From assembly GCA_002307115.1 (NCBI GenBank), contig DBTP01000056.1, positions 1 through 5,412 on the forward strand: a stretch of 5,412 bases of DNA, written 5' to 3'. Position numbers and translations under genes: made by a program. A model generated the notes under the pieces. The model did no database searches. It was not told the origin of the DNA and saw only the letters and a program-made list of their open reading frames with translations. Below, one piece after another: positions 1 to 5,412 of this stretch (its first letter is position 1; every line of letters begins with the position of its first letter). This DNA is from Fibrobacter sp. UBA1313 (GTDB lineage: Bacteria > Fibrobacterota > Fibrobacteria > Fibrobacterales > Fibrobacteraceae).

Positions 1-335
1 TCCCGCCGGTGAGTTTATCTTGGTTGCTTTTCATTCTCCATCAATTGGCGACGTTCCACGAAAAGCGAAATCAACTGCACTCGGTTTCTGAGTATGTAAG
101 AGCTTCTCTTGCGGAAGTCGGCATTGCCACGGTGAGCAGCAGCAACATTATCCCTATTGTTTTGGGTGAAAATAGAAATGCGGAATTGGCGGCCCAAAAG
201 TTGCAGAATAAGGGATTCCTTGTGTTTCCTATCCGCCCGCCGACGGTCCCCCAGGGCACGGCGCGCCTGCGTTTGTCGCTCACCGCCGACATGAACGAAT
301 CGATGCTCAAACCGATGCTGGATCTTTTCAAATGA
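1..335 (+). CDS. bioF: 8-amino-7-oxononanoate synthase, C-terminal part (5' end outside window)
   Basis: This is the last 110 codons of BioF, a PLP-dependent enzyme of the alpha-oxoamine synthase family that condenses pimeloyl-ACP with L-alanine to give 8-amino-7-oxononanoate. The frame is open to the left edge, reading Pro-Pro-Val, which fits the ALPP-type segment that follows the PLP-lysine region in this family. The GTG at position 9 is therefore an internal valine codon, not a start. The clearest signature is IRPPTVPQGTARLRLSLTA near the C-terminus, which matches the family's conserved IRPPTVPxGTxRLR motif; before it, IIPIVLGEN matches the usual I(V/I)P(V/I)xxG strand. The catalytic lysine and most PLP contacts lie outside the window. 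The TGA stop shares four bases (ATGA, 332-335) with the bioG start, which suggests translational coupling. The last 100 bases or so are clearly GC-richer than the gene that follows. Confidence 0.93.
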   Translation, partial: PPVSLSWLLFILHQLATFHEKRNQLHSVSEYVRASLAEVGIATVSSSNIIPIVLGENRNAELAAQKLQNKGFLVFPIRPPTVPQGTARLRLSLTADMNESMLKPMLDLFK

Positions 336-1015
336 AGCACTACTCACTTCATCAAAAGAACAATACGAAACTCATCCTTTTTTTCTGCGGATGGGGAAAT
401 GATTATCATCCGTTTTTGAAGATGCAATACGATGCCTACGATGTATTGATGTTTTACGATTATAGAGATTTTGAAACGGATATAGATATAAAAGCTCTTG
501 TTGCCGCATACACAGAAGTTCACTTACTCGCTTGGTCTCTCGGTGTTTTTGTGGCGAATACGTTGTTGCAAAATATTCCATTCACTTCAGCGACGGCCGT
601 GAACGGCACACTCAAAGCGATTGATGATCACTTAGGCATTCCTCCCGCTATTTTTGAAGGGACCATTCAAAATTTTAATGAAAGAAATCGTGACAAATTT
701 TTTAGACGCATGTGTATGAATCCAGCGGCGATCGCTTACTTTAACGAAAACAAACCTCAGCGCGAATTACAAGAACAATTGGAAGAGTTGCAGACTTTGC
801 AAAATGAAATAATGAACGCGAAGCCTCCACATAATATTTTTGACTCTGCCATTATTGGGATGCAAGATTCCGTTTTTCCGCCGCAGAATATGATCGATTC
901 TTGGACAGAGATCCTTGGAAAAGCGAACCTTGAAATTCTGGAGGCACCTCATTTTTTGTTTAATCAATATAAAAGACTGAGTGACCTGTGCCGATTCACA
1001 TTGAAAAATCATTAA
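332..1015 (+). CDS. bioG: Pimeloyl-ACP methyl ester carboxylesterase BioG
   Basis: BioG (DUF452) is an atypical alpha/beta-hydrolase that removes the methyl ester from pimeloyl-ACP methyl ester. This ends chain elongation and hands pimeloyl-ACP to BioF; it replaces BioH of E. coli. The 227-residue product is of normal length, with no signal peptide. Visible signatures are LILFFCGWG (residues 14-22, the family's FxGWG turn), the nucleophile elbow LLAWSLGVFVA with Ser69 (a WSxG form), the conserved ATAVNGT (87-93), and a C-terminal APHFLF whose His207 is the likely catalytic histidine. Asp179 in GMQDSVFPP is a candidate acid; that assignment is inferred from position. ATG 332 overlaps the bioF stop. 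The Shine-Dalgarno sequence is weak (GGAT, about 8 bases upstream), as expected for a gene coupled to the one before it. The 3' end overlaps bioC by 28 bases in another frame. The gene is AT-richer than the end of bioF. Context and motifs agree well. Confidence 0.93.
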   Translation: MKHYSLHQKNNTKLILFFCGWGNDYHPFLKMQYDAYDVLMFYDYRDFETDIDIKALVAAYTEVHLLAWSLGVFVANTLLQNIPFTSATAVNGTLKAIDDHLGIPPAIFEGTIQNFNERNRDKFFRRMCMNPAAIAYFNENKPQRELQEQLEELQTLQNEIMNAKPPHNIFDSAIIGMQDSVFPPQNMIDSWTEILGKANLEILEAPHFLFNQYKRLSDLCRFTLKNH

Positions 1016-1761
1016 TTAAAGAACGATTTACGAAAAGCATTCACACGTACAGTGAGTATGCGACCGTTCAAGCCTTAATTGCCAAAGGGTTGGCCGCGCA
1101 ATTAGCGAAGCATGCCTCGGAATTTCACGATGTATTGGAACTCGGTGCAGGAACGGGATTTCTCACACGAGAATTGGTCAATCAATTTTCCGTGCAATCG
1201 ATTTTGTGTAACGACCTCGTCGGCGAATACAAGCCTTTATTGGAATCCATTACTCATGGCAAGGCCCAGTTTTCATTCCTGGAAGCGGATTTGGAACAAA
1301 CGGATGTGTTTACGGGGAAATATGATTTGATCGCTTCGGCATCAACTTTGCAGTGGATCCTGGAATTAGATGTGCTGTTTGCGAAGCTCAAAACCAAAAT
1401 GAAAAAAAACGCCTTTTTTGCTTTTTCCACTTTTGGTGAAAATAATATGATTGAAGTGAGACGCGTTCTGCAAAGTGGCCTCTATTATCCTTCGCTCGAA
1501 ACGATTTTAGAAGTCGTACAAAAGCATTTTACGCTTTTATTTTCTCATGAAGAATCGCATGTACTTTACTTTAAAGAACCCGTCGATGCGCTTAAACACA
1601 TTAAGAGAACCGGAGTGAATGCCTTATTTAAAATGCATTGGACCAAAGGCGATTTATTGAACTTTTCCGAAAAATACAAAAGCCAATTTTCGTCTGAGCA
1701 AGGCGTGAGTTTAACGTATCACCCGATTTACATTATCGCCCAAAATAAAGACGATCTCTGA
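988..1761 (+). CDS. bioC: Malonyl-ACP O-methyltransferase BioC
   Basis: BioC uses S-adenosylmethionine to methylate the free carboxyl of malonyl-ACP (or malonyl-CoA), disguising it so that fatty-acid synthase can extend it to the pimeloyl stage. The product is 257 residues, the usual size. The N-terminus KERFTKSIHTYSEYATVQ (11-28) matches the BioC-specific RF-x(4-6)-Y-x(5)-Q segment. SAM motif I is LELGAGTG (50-57), the acidic residue after strand 2 is Asp76 (ILCNDL), Asp101 follows in EADLE, and ASASTLQWI (116-124) corresponds to the SNxxxQW motif. STFGENNMIEVR (147-158) and TGVNAL (208-213) are also typical of BioC. The start is GTG: the same frame has a TGA at 982-984, no ATG occurs before residue 138, and the conserved N-terminus begins just after the GTG. 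This forces a 28-base overlap with bioG. Only a weak GAG lies about six bases upstream, so translation probably depends on ribosomes finishing bioG. Confidence 0.93.
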   Translation: MPIHIEKSLIKERFTKSIHTYSEYATVQALIAKGLAAQLAKHASEFHDVLELGAGTGFLTRELVNQFSVQSILCNDLVGEYKPLLESITHGKAQFSFLEADLEQTDVFTGKYDLIASASTLQWILELDVLFAKLKTKMKKNAFFAFSTFGENNMIEVRRVLQSGLYYPSLETILEVVQKHFTLLFSHEESHVLYFKEPVDALKHIKRTGVNALFKMHWTKGDLLNFSEKYKSQFSSEQGVSLTYHPIYIIAQNKDDL

Positions 1762-1796
1762 AAATTTATTTTACAGACCATGTTAATTTAGTTGTT
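1762..1796. other. Short convergent intergenic gap between bioC and the MBL gene
   Basis: Only 35 bases separate the bioC stop (+ strand) from the MBL gene stop (- strand). The stretch is very AT-rich. I see no GC-rich inverted repeat followed by a T-run on either strand, so there is no recognisable bidirectional terminator here. Transcripts of the two blocks may run into each other unless termination is Rho-dependent or takes place inside the facing genes. Confidence 0.6.
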
Positions 1797-2636
1797 TTAT
1801 AAATGCGTTCTAAAAGCACGATCAACTAATGGAACGACAAATATCAAAGGCAGCCCCAAGGCTTCGATTACCTTGGTACAATTTTCCAATGACGTTGTTT
1901 CCTTGTCTACGTAATATTTTTTTATAGCACGATCAAGTCTATCCAAATATTGATTGCCCTTTTCTATAAGTGACAGAATCTCTGTTTTATTATTCAATGG
2001 TTCCGTCCATGATGACAACAGCGTTTTATAATTACTAATCAATTTAATTTTTTGTATTGTATTCTTTAATTCTTTGAAATTATCATAAGTGGGAATGTCA
2101 TTTTCCACTGGCAATGAATCAGCAGTAAACAGAACTAAATCTTCCTTGAATAAAATACTGAAAGAGCCTTTTGAATGGCCTGGTGTATTAATGATTTGTG
2201 CATTGACATTTTCATCAAGTGTCAATTCTTCTCCGCCCAACAAGACAGAGTCAAGCATTACAGATTCTTCGACTAGATTATAAAATCCGGGCACTGGTCG
2301 AGATTTATACTGCAAGTCAATATTTTCAATCCAATCTTTTTCATTCAAGTGACCAATGACTTTGCAACCCGTATCTTTTTTAATCCTGCTTGCGGAACCA
2401 ATGTGGTCTGGATGAGAGTGGGAAATAATTAATGTCTTAATTTCGCTTATTTTTCTACTGTGCTTTTCAATGTAATCATATATGGCGACATAACTGTCTT
2501 TCACACCACTATCAATAATGGTTATAGAATCGCCGAAAATGATGAGTGAATTGACAAATCGTGGTAGCACTTTTTCAGGCGTTATTTGCACAGAAAAGTC
2601 AATCTTCAGTAAATGAATTTTTTTCGTGATTTCCAT
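1797..2636 (-). CDS. MBL-fold metallo-hydrolase, substrate unknown
   Basis: This 279-residue protein has the metallo-beta-lactamase fold, with no signal peptide or membrane segment. Visible motifs are an N-terminal strand ending IIDSG (40-44), the metal-binding HxHxDH as SHSHPDHIG (72-80: His73, His75, Asp77, His78), TPGHSKGS (151-158) with His154, and TADSL (171-175) with Asp173 as the bridging ligand. The stretch where many relatives have PGHGEP reads LSSWTEPL (207-214), so the usual last histidine is replaced by Trp210. The C-terminal 65 residues or so look helical and include a charged LDRLDRAIKKYY segment. The MBL superfamily includes lactonases, glyoxalase II, thioesterases and oxidoreductases; nothing here picks one. 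The gene reads in the same direction as bioBDA, starting 224 bases beyond bioA, and is the most AT-rich gene in the window (12 of 60 bases G or C at 2041-2100). I infer a later insertion, with no evidence that it acts in biotin synthesis. Confidence 0.88.
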   Translation of the reverse strand: MEITKKIHLLKIDFSVQITPEKVLPRFVNSLIIFGDSITIIDSGVKDSYVAIYDYIEKHSRKISEIKTLIISHSHPDHIGSASRIKKDTGCKVIGHLNEKDWIENIDLQYKSRPVPGFYNLVEESVMLDSVLLGGEELTLDENVNAQIINTPGHSKGSFSILFKEDLVLFTADSLPVENDIPTYDNFKELKNTIQKIKLISNYKTLLSSWTEPLNNKTEILSLIEKGNQYLDRLDRAIKKYYVDKETTSLENCTKVIEALGLPLIFVVPLVDRAFRTHL

Positions 2637-2860
2637 ATTTTAAATCCTAATCAGATATTTCCCAACACATCAGAAAACATCATAATATATACATTTAATT
2701 TTACGTACATCGAACTGTCCAAAATAAATGCGTCAATACTTCTGGAAAGCTTATAAAAACTGGCGATTTGGAACTCATTTTGCGATTTCAAGATCAATCA
2801 AATTCTTGTTTTGTACATTAATTTTCCGGTTTAATACCTCGCCGCTTGCTGCGGGATAAT
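2637..2860. other. AT-rich intergenic region between bioA and the MBL gene
   Basis: These 224 bases separate the bioA stop from the MBL start, both on the - strand, and hold no gene. Just past the bioA stop is a small hairpin (CCGC/GCGG with a 5-base loop, 2842-2854), but no T-run follows it on the - strand, so it is a poor intrinsic terminator. Further along the - strand, TTGACG (revcomp of about 2730-2735) resembles a -35 box, but the bases 16-18 downstream make only a poor -10 box. AT-rich runs nearer the gene could hold a promoter, but I cannot fix one. A 7-base direct repeat GCGATTT occurs at 2763-2769 and 2782-2788. I found no paired BirA-type operator (TTGTAAACC with GGTTTACAA). Either read-through from bioA or a separate promoter could express the MBL gene. 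Confidence 0.5.
2645..2648 (-). promoter_or_regulatory. Ribosome binding site of the MBL gene
   Basis: On the - strand the sequence reads AGGA, then eight bases, then the ATG at 2636-2634. This is a good Shine-Dalgarno match at normal spacing and supports that ATG; the next in-frame methionine (residue 127) lies beyond the HxHxDH motif. Confidence 0.7.
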
Positions 2861-4216
2861 TCATTCTCCGAGAATCTCGAGAATCGCTTCTTTGCAAAGC
2901 GCGATAGCTTCATCAATTTCCGCTGGTGAAATAATCAGCGGCGGATTGAAGTAGAGAACATCGCCGAGGGGCCGGAGCAGCAAGCCTTTCGCGAGGGCTT
3001 TTTTGTAAATCTGGTATCCGGTGCGATTTTTGCTTTCGAAAGGTGTTTTCGTTTTGGGATCCGCGACGAGTTCAATGGCGTTGATAAGGCCAATGTGGCG
3101 AATCTCGCCGACATTTTTATGACCCCCGAGAGCTTCTACCAAGTGCTTGTGCAGATAAATTGCATTTTTTGCCGCGTTATCAAAGACGGGTTCGTTTTCA
3201 AGAATATCAAGGACCGCGTGGGCCGCCGCACAGCCAAGAGGATTCCCACTGTATGTGTGACTGTGCATGAACGCTTTCCCTTCAGAGTAGTCGGCATAAA
3301 AAGCATCATAGACTTTTTGGGTCGTGATCGTAAGGGACATGGGCATATAACCGCCCGTGAGTCCCTTGGAAAGACACATAATGTCCGGAGCAATGTCGGC
3401 GTGCTCACAAGCGAAAAATTTTCCGGTGCGTCCGAATCCTGTGGCAATTTCATCGGCAATCAGAAGGACTCCGTAACGGTCACAGGCATCGCGAAGTTTT
3501 TGAAGATAAATTGGAGGGTAAATGCGCATCCCCGCCGAGCCCTGGAGAAGAGGTTCACAAATAAAGGCACAGGTTTCCTTGGCATGCAGCGCAAACGCTT
3601 TTTCCGCTTTCTCAAAACAAGTGGCGCGGCACGTTTCACGGCATTCCCCATAAGGACATCGGTAACAATCCGGGGCTTCCACATGGAAAACGTCCATCAG
3701 CATGGGCTTATAAATTTCAGCGTAAAGATCCAATCCTCCCACAGAAAGCGCCCCCACGGTTTCACCGTGATAGCCATCAGACAAAGTCATAAAATGTTTT
3801 TTTTCGGGGTGCCCCGTCTGGTATTGATACTGAAAGCTCATTTTTAAGGCGCACTCAATGGACGCAGAACCGTTATCCGAAAAATTGAACTTGACAAGTC
3901 CCTTCGGCAAATGTTTCATCAAGCGTTCACACAAAAGAATCGCGCCTTCGTGGGAAAAGTTCGCGAAAATAACATGCTCCAACTTATCCAATTGTTTTTT
4001 AATGGCATCACTGATATAGGGGTTGCAATGACCGAGGAGATTGCACCACCAGGAACTCACCACATCGAGGTAGCGTTTTCCATCCATATCATACAAATTC
4101 ACGCCCTTCGCATGATCAATCACAATGGGAGCGAGTTCTTCGTAATCCTTCATTTGGGAACAAGGATGCCATACATACTGGAGATCTTTGCGGACAAGCG
4201 CTTCTTTAGAATTCAT
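2861..4216 (-). CDS. bioA: Adenosylmethionine-8-amino-7-oxononanoate aminotransferase (DAPA synthase)
   Basis: BioA is a class III PLP aminotransferase that converts 8-amino-7-oxononanoate to 7,8-diaminopelargonate, with S-adenosylmethionine (lysine in some bacteria) as amino donor. The 451-residue product carries the family's landmarks in order: YVWHPCSQMKDYE (14-26), SSWW (54-57), the phosphate-binding DNGSAS (114-119), GYHGET (148-153) with Tyr149 stacking on PLP, LIADEIATGFGRTG (252-265) with Asp255, the PLP lysine Lys284 in LSKGLTGGY, HSHTYSGNPL (318-327), and Arg415 in LLLRPLGD. A segment at 184-200 holds five cysteines (184, 187, 192, 196, 200) and explains much of the extra length over the E. 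coli enzyme (429). Cys19 sits where E. coli has Tyr17. ATG 4216 overlaps the bioD stop by four bases (4213-4216) and has AAAGG seven bases upstream. It is the last gene of a bioB-bioD-bioA operon. Confidence 0.96.
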   Translation of the reverse strand: MNSKEALVRKDLQYVWHPCSQMKDYEELAPIVIDHAKGVNLYDMDGKRYLDVVSSWWCNLLGHCNPYISDAIKKQLDKLEHVIFANFSHEGAILLCERLMKHLPKGLVKFNFSDNGSASIECALKMSFQYQYQTGHPEKKHFMTLSDGYHGETVGALSVGGLDLYAEIYKPMLMDVFHVEAPDCYRCPYGECRETCRATCFEKAEKAFALHAKETCAFICEPLLQGSAGMRIYPPIYLQKLRDACDRYGVLLIADEIATGFGRTGKFFACEHADIAPDIMCLSKGLTGGYMPMSLTITTQKVYDAFYADYSEGKAFMHSHTYSGNPLGCAAAHAVLDILENEPVFDNAAKNAIYLHKHLVEALGGHKNVGEIRHIGLINAIELVADPKTKTPFESKNRTGYQIYKKALAKGLLLRPLGDVLYFNPPLIISPAEIDEAIALCKEAILEILGE

Positions 4217-4878
4217 TGAAATGCCTTTACATCGATGTCTATTTTTGGGGCGTTTTCTGCAACACAGGCGAGAATTGGTATGCGGGCAATCTCGGCAATC
4301 ATTTGTCTGTTATCGCGTTCCATTTCCGAATCCCCGTAGCGGTTGAAAATCACCCCACGGACGCCGATGCCATGCGCGCGTGCGTATTCCACGGTGAGAA
4401 CGGCCGCATTAATGGAGCCCAGTAAAGCGGTGGAAACAATAACAATCTCCAGCTCAAGTGCTTTAATAATATCTTCGAGGAATATTTTTTGCTTGTCGTA
4501 GCGTATCGGACAAACGATACCACCGCTTCCTTCAACGAAAACGAATTCGTGTTTGGCCCTTGCGCGTGCATAGTCCGCGCGGACTTTCGAAAGCTCTACC
4601 GGATTCCCTTCCTTGCGGGCCGCAAGATGTGGAGACACGGCTTCTTGGTAAACGTAGGAGACAAGCTCCTCTTCTCTATCCGGAAGCTGGGCAATCATTT
4701 TCACATATTCCGCATCGCCAGCAACATACTTTCCATCGCGAAATTCTGCGCCACTGAGAGCCGCCTTGTAGTAGCCCGCGTTGACGCCCGCGTCGCGCCA
4801 TTTTTTAACGAGGAGCGCGGTGACAAAAGTTTTGCCCACGTCTGTCCCCGTAGCGGTAACGAAAATACCCGAGTTCAT
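4213..4878 (-). CDS. bioD: ATP-dependent dethiobiotin synthetase
   Basis: BioD uses ATP and CO2 to close the ureido ring of 7,8-diaminopelargonate, giving dethiobiotin. The 221-residue product is of normal length for this homodimeric cytoplasmic enzyme of the P-loop NTPase superfamily. The nucleotide loop is FVTATGTDVGKTFVT (6-20), with Lys16 and Thr17; the order of residues differs from the E. coli form GTDTEVGKT. Other family signatures are GYYKAALSG (35-43) with Lys38, GDAEY (54-58) with Asp55, AVSPHLAA (80-87), the VEGSGG motif (115-120) with Glu116, a strand of the IVIVST type followed by GSINAAVLTVEYAR (154-167), and GVIFNRYG (175-182), whose Asn179 fits the base-binding position. ATG 4878 overlaps the bioB stop by four bases (4875-4878), and the gene in turn overlaps bioA, so all three appear to be translated as one coupled set. 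The overall pattern recalls the BioD of clostridia-like bacteria, which is recall rather than a search result. Confidence 0.95.
   Translation of the reverse strand: MNSGIFVTATGTDVGKTFVTALLVKKWRDAGVNAGYYKAALSGAEFRDGKYVAGDAEYVKMIAQLPDREEELVSYVYQEAVSPHLAARKEGNPVELSKVRADYARARAKHEFVFVEGSGGIVCPIRYDKQKIFLEDIIKALELEIVIVSTALLGSINAAVLTVEYARAHGIGVRGVIFNRYGDSEMERDNRQMIAEIARIPILACVAENAPKIDIDVKAFQ
4224..4228 (-). promoter_or_regulatory. Ribosome binding site of bioA, inside bioD
   Basis: AAAGG on the - strand ends seven bases before the bioA ATG and lies within the last codons of bioD. It supports the start that overlaps the bioD stop. Confidence 0.65.
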
Positions 4879-5412
4879 GAATTTACTTCCTGAACAGCAT
4901 AGCCGAGTTTATGTAAAAGAGCGTGGTCCGTTTCCACAGAGATTCCCGCAGTGGTGAGCATATCGCCAGAGATGGTCGCATTCGCACCACTCTTAAACGC
5001 CTTCTCTCCTTTATCGCCGAGGAGCCCGCGGCCGCCCGCGAGACGTATGGAAGCTTCGGGCACCATAAAACGGTAGATCGCCACCATGCGACAAACTTCA
5101 TCGTTGGTCAGTGGCGCAATATCCGCATAAGGAGTCCCTGGAATCGCATTCAAAACATTCACCGGGATGGAGCGGACTCCAAGTTCCCGAATATCCAGGA
5201 CCATATCGATGCGATCTTCAACCGTTTCGCCAAGGCCCAAAATACCCCCGCTACAAAGAGAGAGACCCGCGCGCTGTGCCGCTTTAAGGGCTTCGATTTT
5301 ATCCTCGTAACTATGCGTGGTGCAAACGTTGCTGAAATTACGGCGCGAGGTTTCCAAGTTGTTATGTACCCGGGAGAGGCCCGCTTCTTTAAGCTTCACG
5401 AATTGGTCATAG
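4875..5412 (-). CDS. bioB: Biotin synthase, C-terminal part (5' end outside window)
   Basis: BioB is a radical-SAM enzyme that inserts sulfur into dethiobiotin to make biotin, using a [4Fe-4S] cluster for SAM cleavage and a [2Fe-2S] cluster as sulfur source. About 178 C-terminal codons are present, and the frame is open to the right edge, reading Tyr-Asp-Gln-Phe before a GTG at 5399-5397. That GTG is an internal valine: the family runs straight through here (QFxKLKEAGLxRVHNNLETS). Visible signatures are RVHNNLETSRR, NVCTTHSYEDK, LCSGGILGLGE with the conserved [2Fe-2S] cysteine (codon 5255-5253, equivalent to E. coli Cys188), SIPVNVLNAIPGTP, and IRLAGGR, which holds the unusual arginine ligand equivalent to Arg260. 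The CxxxCxxC motif for the [4Fe-4S] cluster would lie beyond the edge. The stop overlaps the bioD start by four bases, which makes bioB the upstream member of the bioB-bioD-bioA operon as far as can be seen. Confidence 0.95.
   Translation of the reverse strand, partial: YDQFVKLKEAGLSRVHNNLETSRRNFSNVCTTHSYEDKIEALKAAQRAGLSLCSGGILGLGETVEDRIDMVLDIRELGVRSIPVNVLNAIPGTPYADIAPLTNDEVCRMVAIYRFMVPEASIRLAGGRGLLGDKGEKAFKSGANATISGDMLTTAGISVETDHALLHKLGYAVQEVNS
4886..4891 (-). promoter_or_regulatory. Ribosome binding site of bioD, inside bioB
   Basis: AGGAAG on the - strand ends seven bases before the bioD ATG and lies within the last bioB codons. It is one of the best Shine-Dalgarno matches in the window and confirms the overlapping start. 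Confidence 0.7.

Noticed and set aside
9..335. GTG at position 9 as the start of a small separate gene
   Set aside because: The frame stays open to the window edge and the translated sequence continues the BioF family pattern, so this is an internal codon of a truncated gene.
2789..2812. CAAGA/TCTTG inverted repeat followed by TTTTG on the + strand
   Set aside because: The stem is five AT-rich base pairs with a 10-base loop, and no + strand gene ends upstream of it. It is most likely chance in AT-rich DNA.
2690..2826. Near-repeat of tacatttaatttta and tacattaattttc, possible insertion scars
   Set aside because: The match needs a gap and consists almost wholly of A and T, so it is not convincing as a target-site duplication or attachment site.
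2820..2840. GGTTTAA near the end of bioA as a BirA operator half-site
   Set aside because: There is no partner half-site at the needed spacing, and the position is downstream of the operon rather than at a promoter.
2840..2855. CCGC/GCGG hairpin just after bioA as an intrinsic terminator
   Set aside because: The stem is only four base pairs and no T-run follows on the - strand, so it does not meet the usual pattern.
3095..3847. Long open frame on the + strand opposite bioA
   Set aside because: It is antisense to the well-conserved BioA coding sequence, has no recognisable motif, and can be explained by bioA codon use.
4489..4893. Open frame on the + strand opposite bioD
   Set aside because: It mirrors bioD codons, shows no recognisable protein family and runs against the operon.
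4875..5399. GTG at 5399 as the start of bioB
   Set aside because: Codons upstream of it (Tyr-Asp-Gln-Phe) match the BioB family, and a start here would remove the radical-SAM cluster motif.

Overview
This window is a biotin (vitamin B7) synthesis locus made of two convergent gene blocks with an unrelated-looking gene between them. On the + strand are the 3' end of bioF (cut by the left edge), bioG and bioC. On the - strand, reading in from the right edge, are bioB (cut by the edge), bioD and bioA. Between the blocks, also on the - strand, is a metallo-beta-lactamase (MBL) fold hydrolase gene with no obvious role in biotin synthesis. I found no tRNA, rRNA, CRISPR array or insertion sequence.

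Together the genes cover the pathway from malonyl-ACP methyl ester to biotin. BioC methylates the malonyl thioester so that fatty-acid synthase can elongate it. BioG removes the methyl group from pimeloyl-ACP. BioF condenses pimeloyl-ACP with alanine. BioA transaminates the product to diaminopelargonate, BioD closes the ureido ring to dethiobiotin, and BioB inserts sulfur. The left block therefore makes pimeloyl-ACP and carries out the first ring-assembly step, and the right block carries out the last three steps. Junctions within the blocks are very tight: bioF/bioG, bioD/bioA and bioB/bioD each share a 4-base ATGA overlap, and bioG and bioC overlap by 28 bases. This points to two translationally coupled operons.

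The organism is bacterial. BioG as the gatekeeper esterase is known from Haemophilus, Campylobacter, Neisseria and Bacteroides relatives. BioA (WHPCSQM motif and a five-cysteine insert) and BioD (TGTDVGKT P-loop) resemble, from memory, the forms seen in Clostridia-like and related anaerobes. I therefore suggest an anaerobe of moderate GC, but cannot name a phylum. Base composition is patchy: the 3' end of bioF and the bioA-bioD-bioB block are GC-richer, bioG and bioC are AT-richer, and the MBL gene is the most AT-rich.

I see no convincing new biological system. The points most worth following up are the MBL gene, which has Trp where the last metal-binding His is expected, the overlapping bioG/bioC pair, and two features of BioA.
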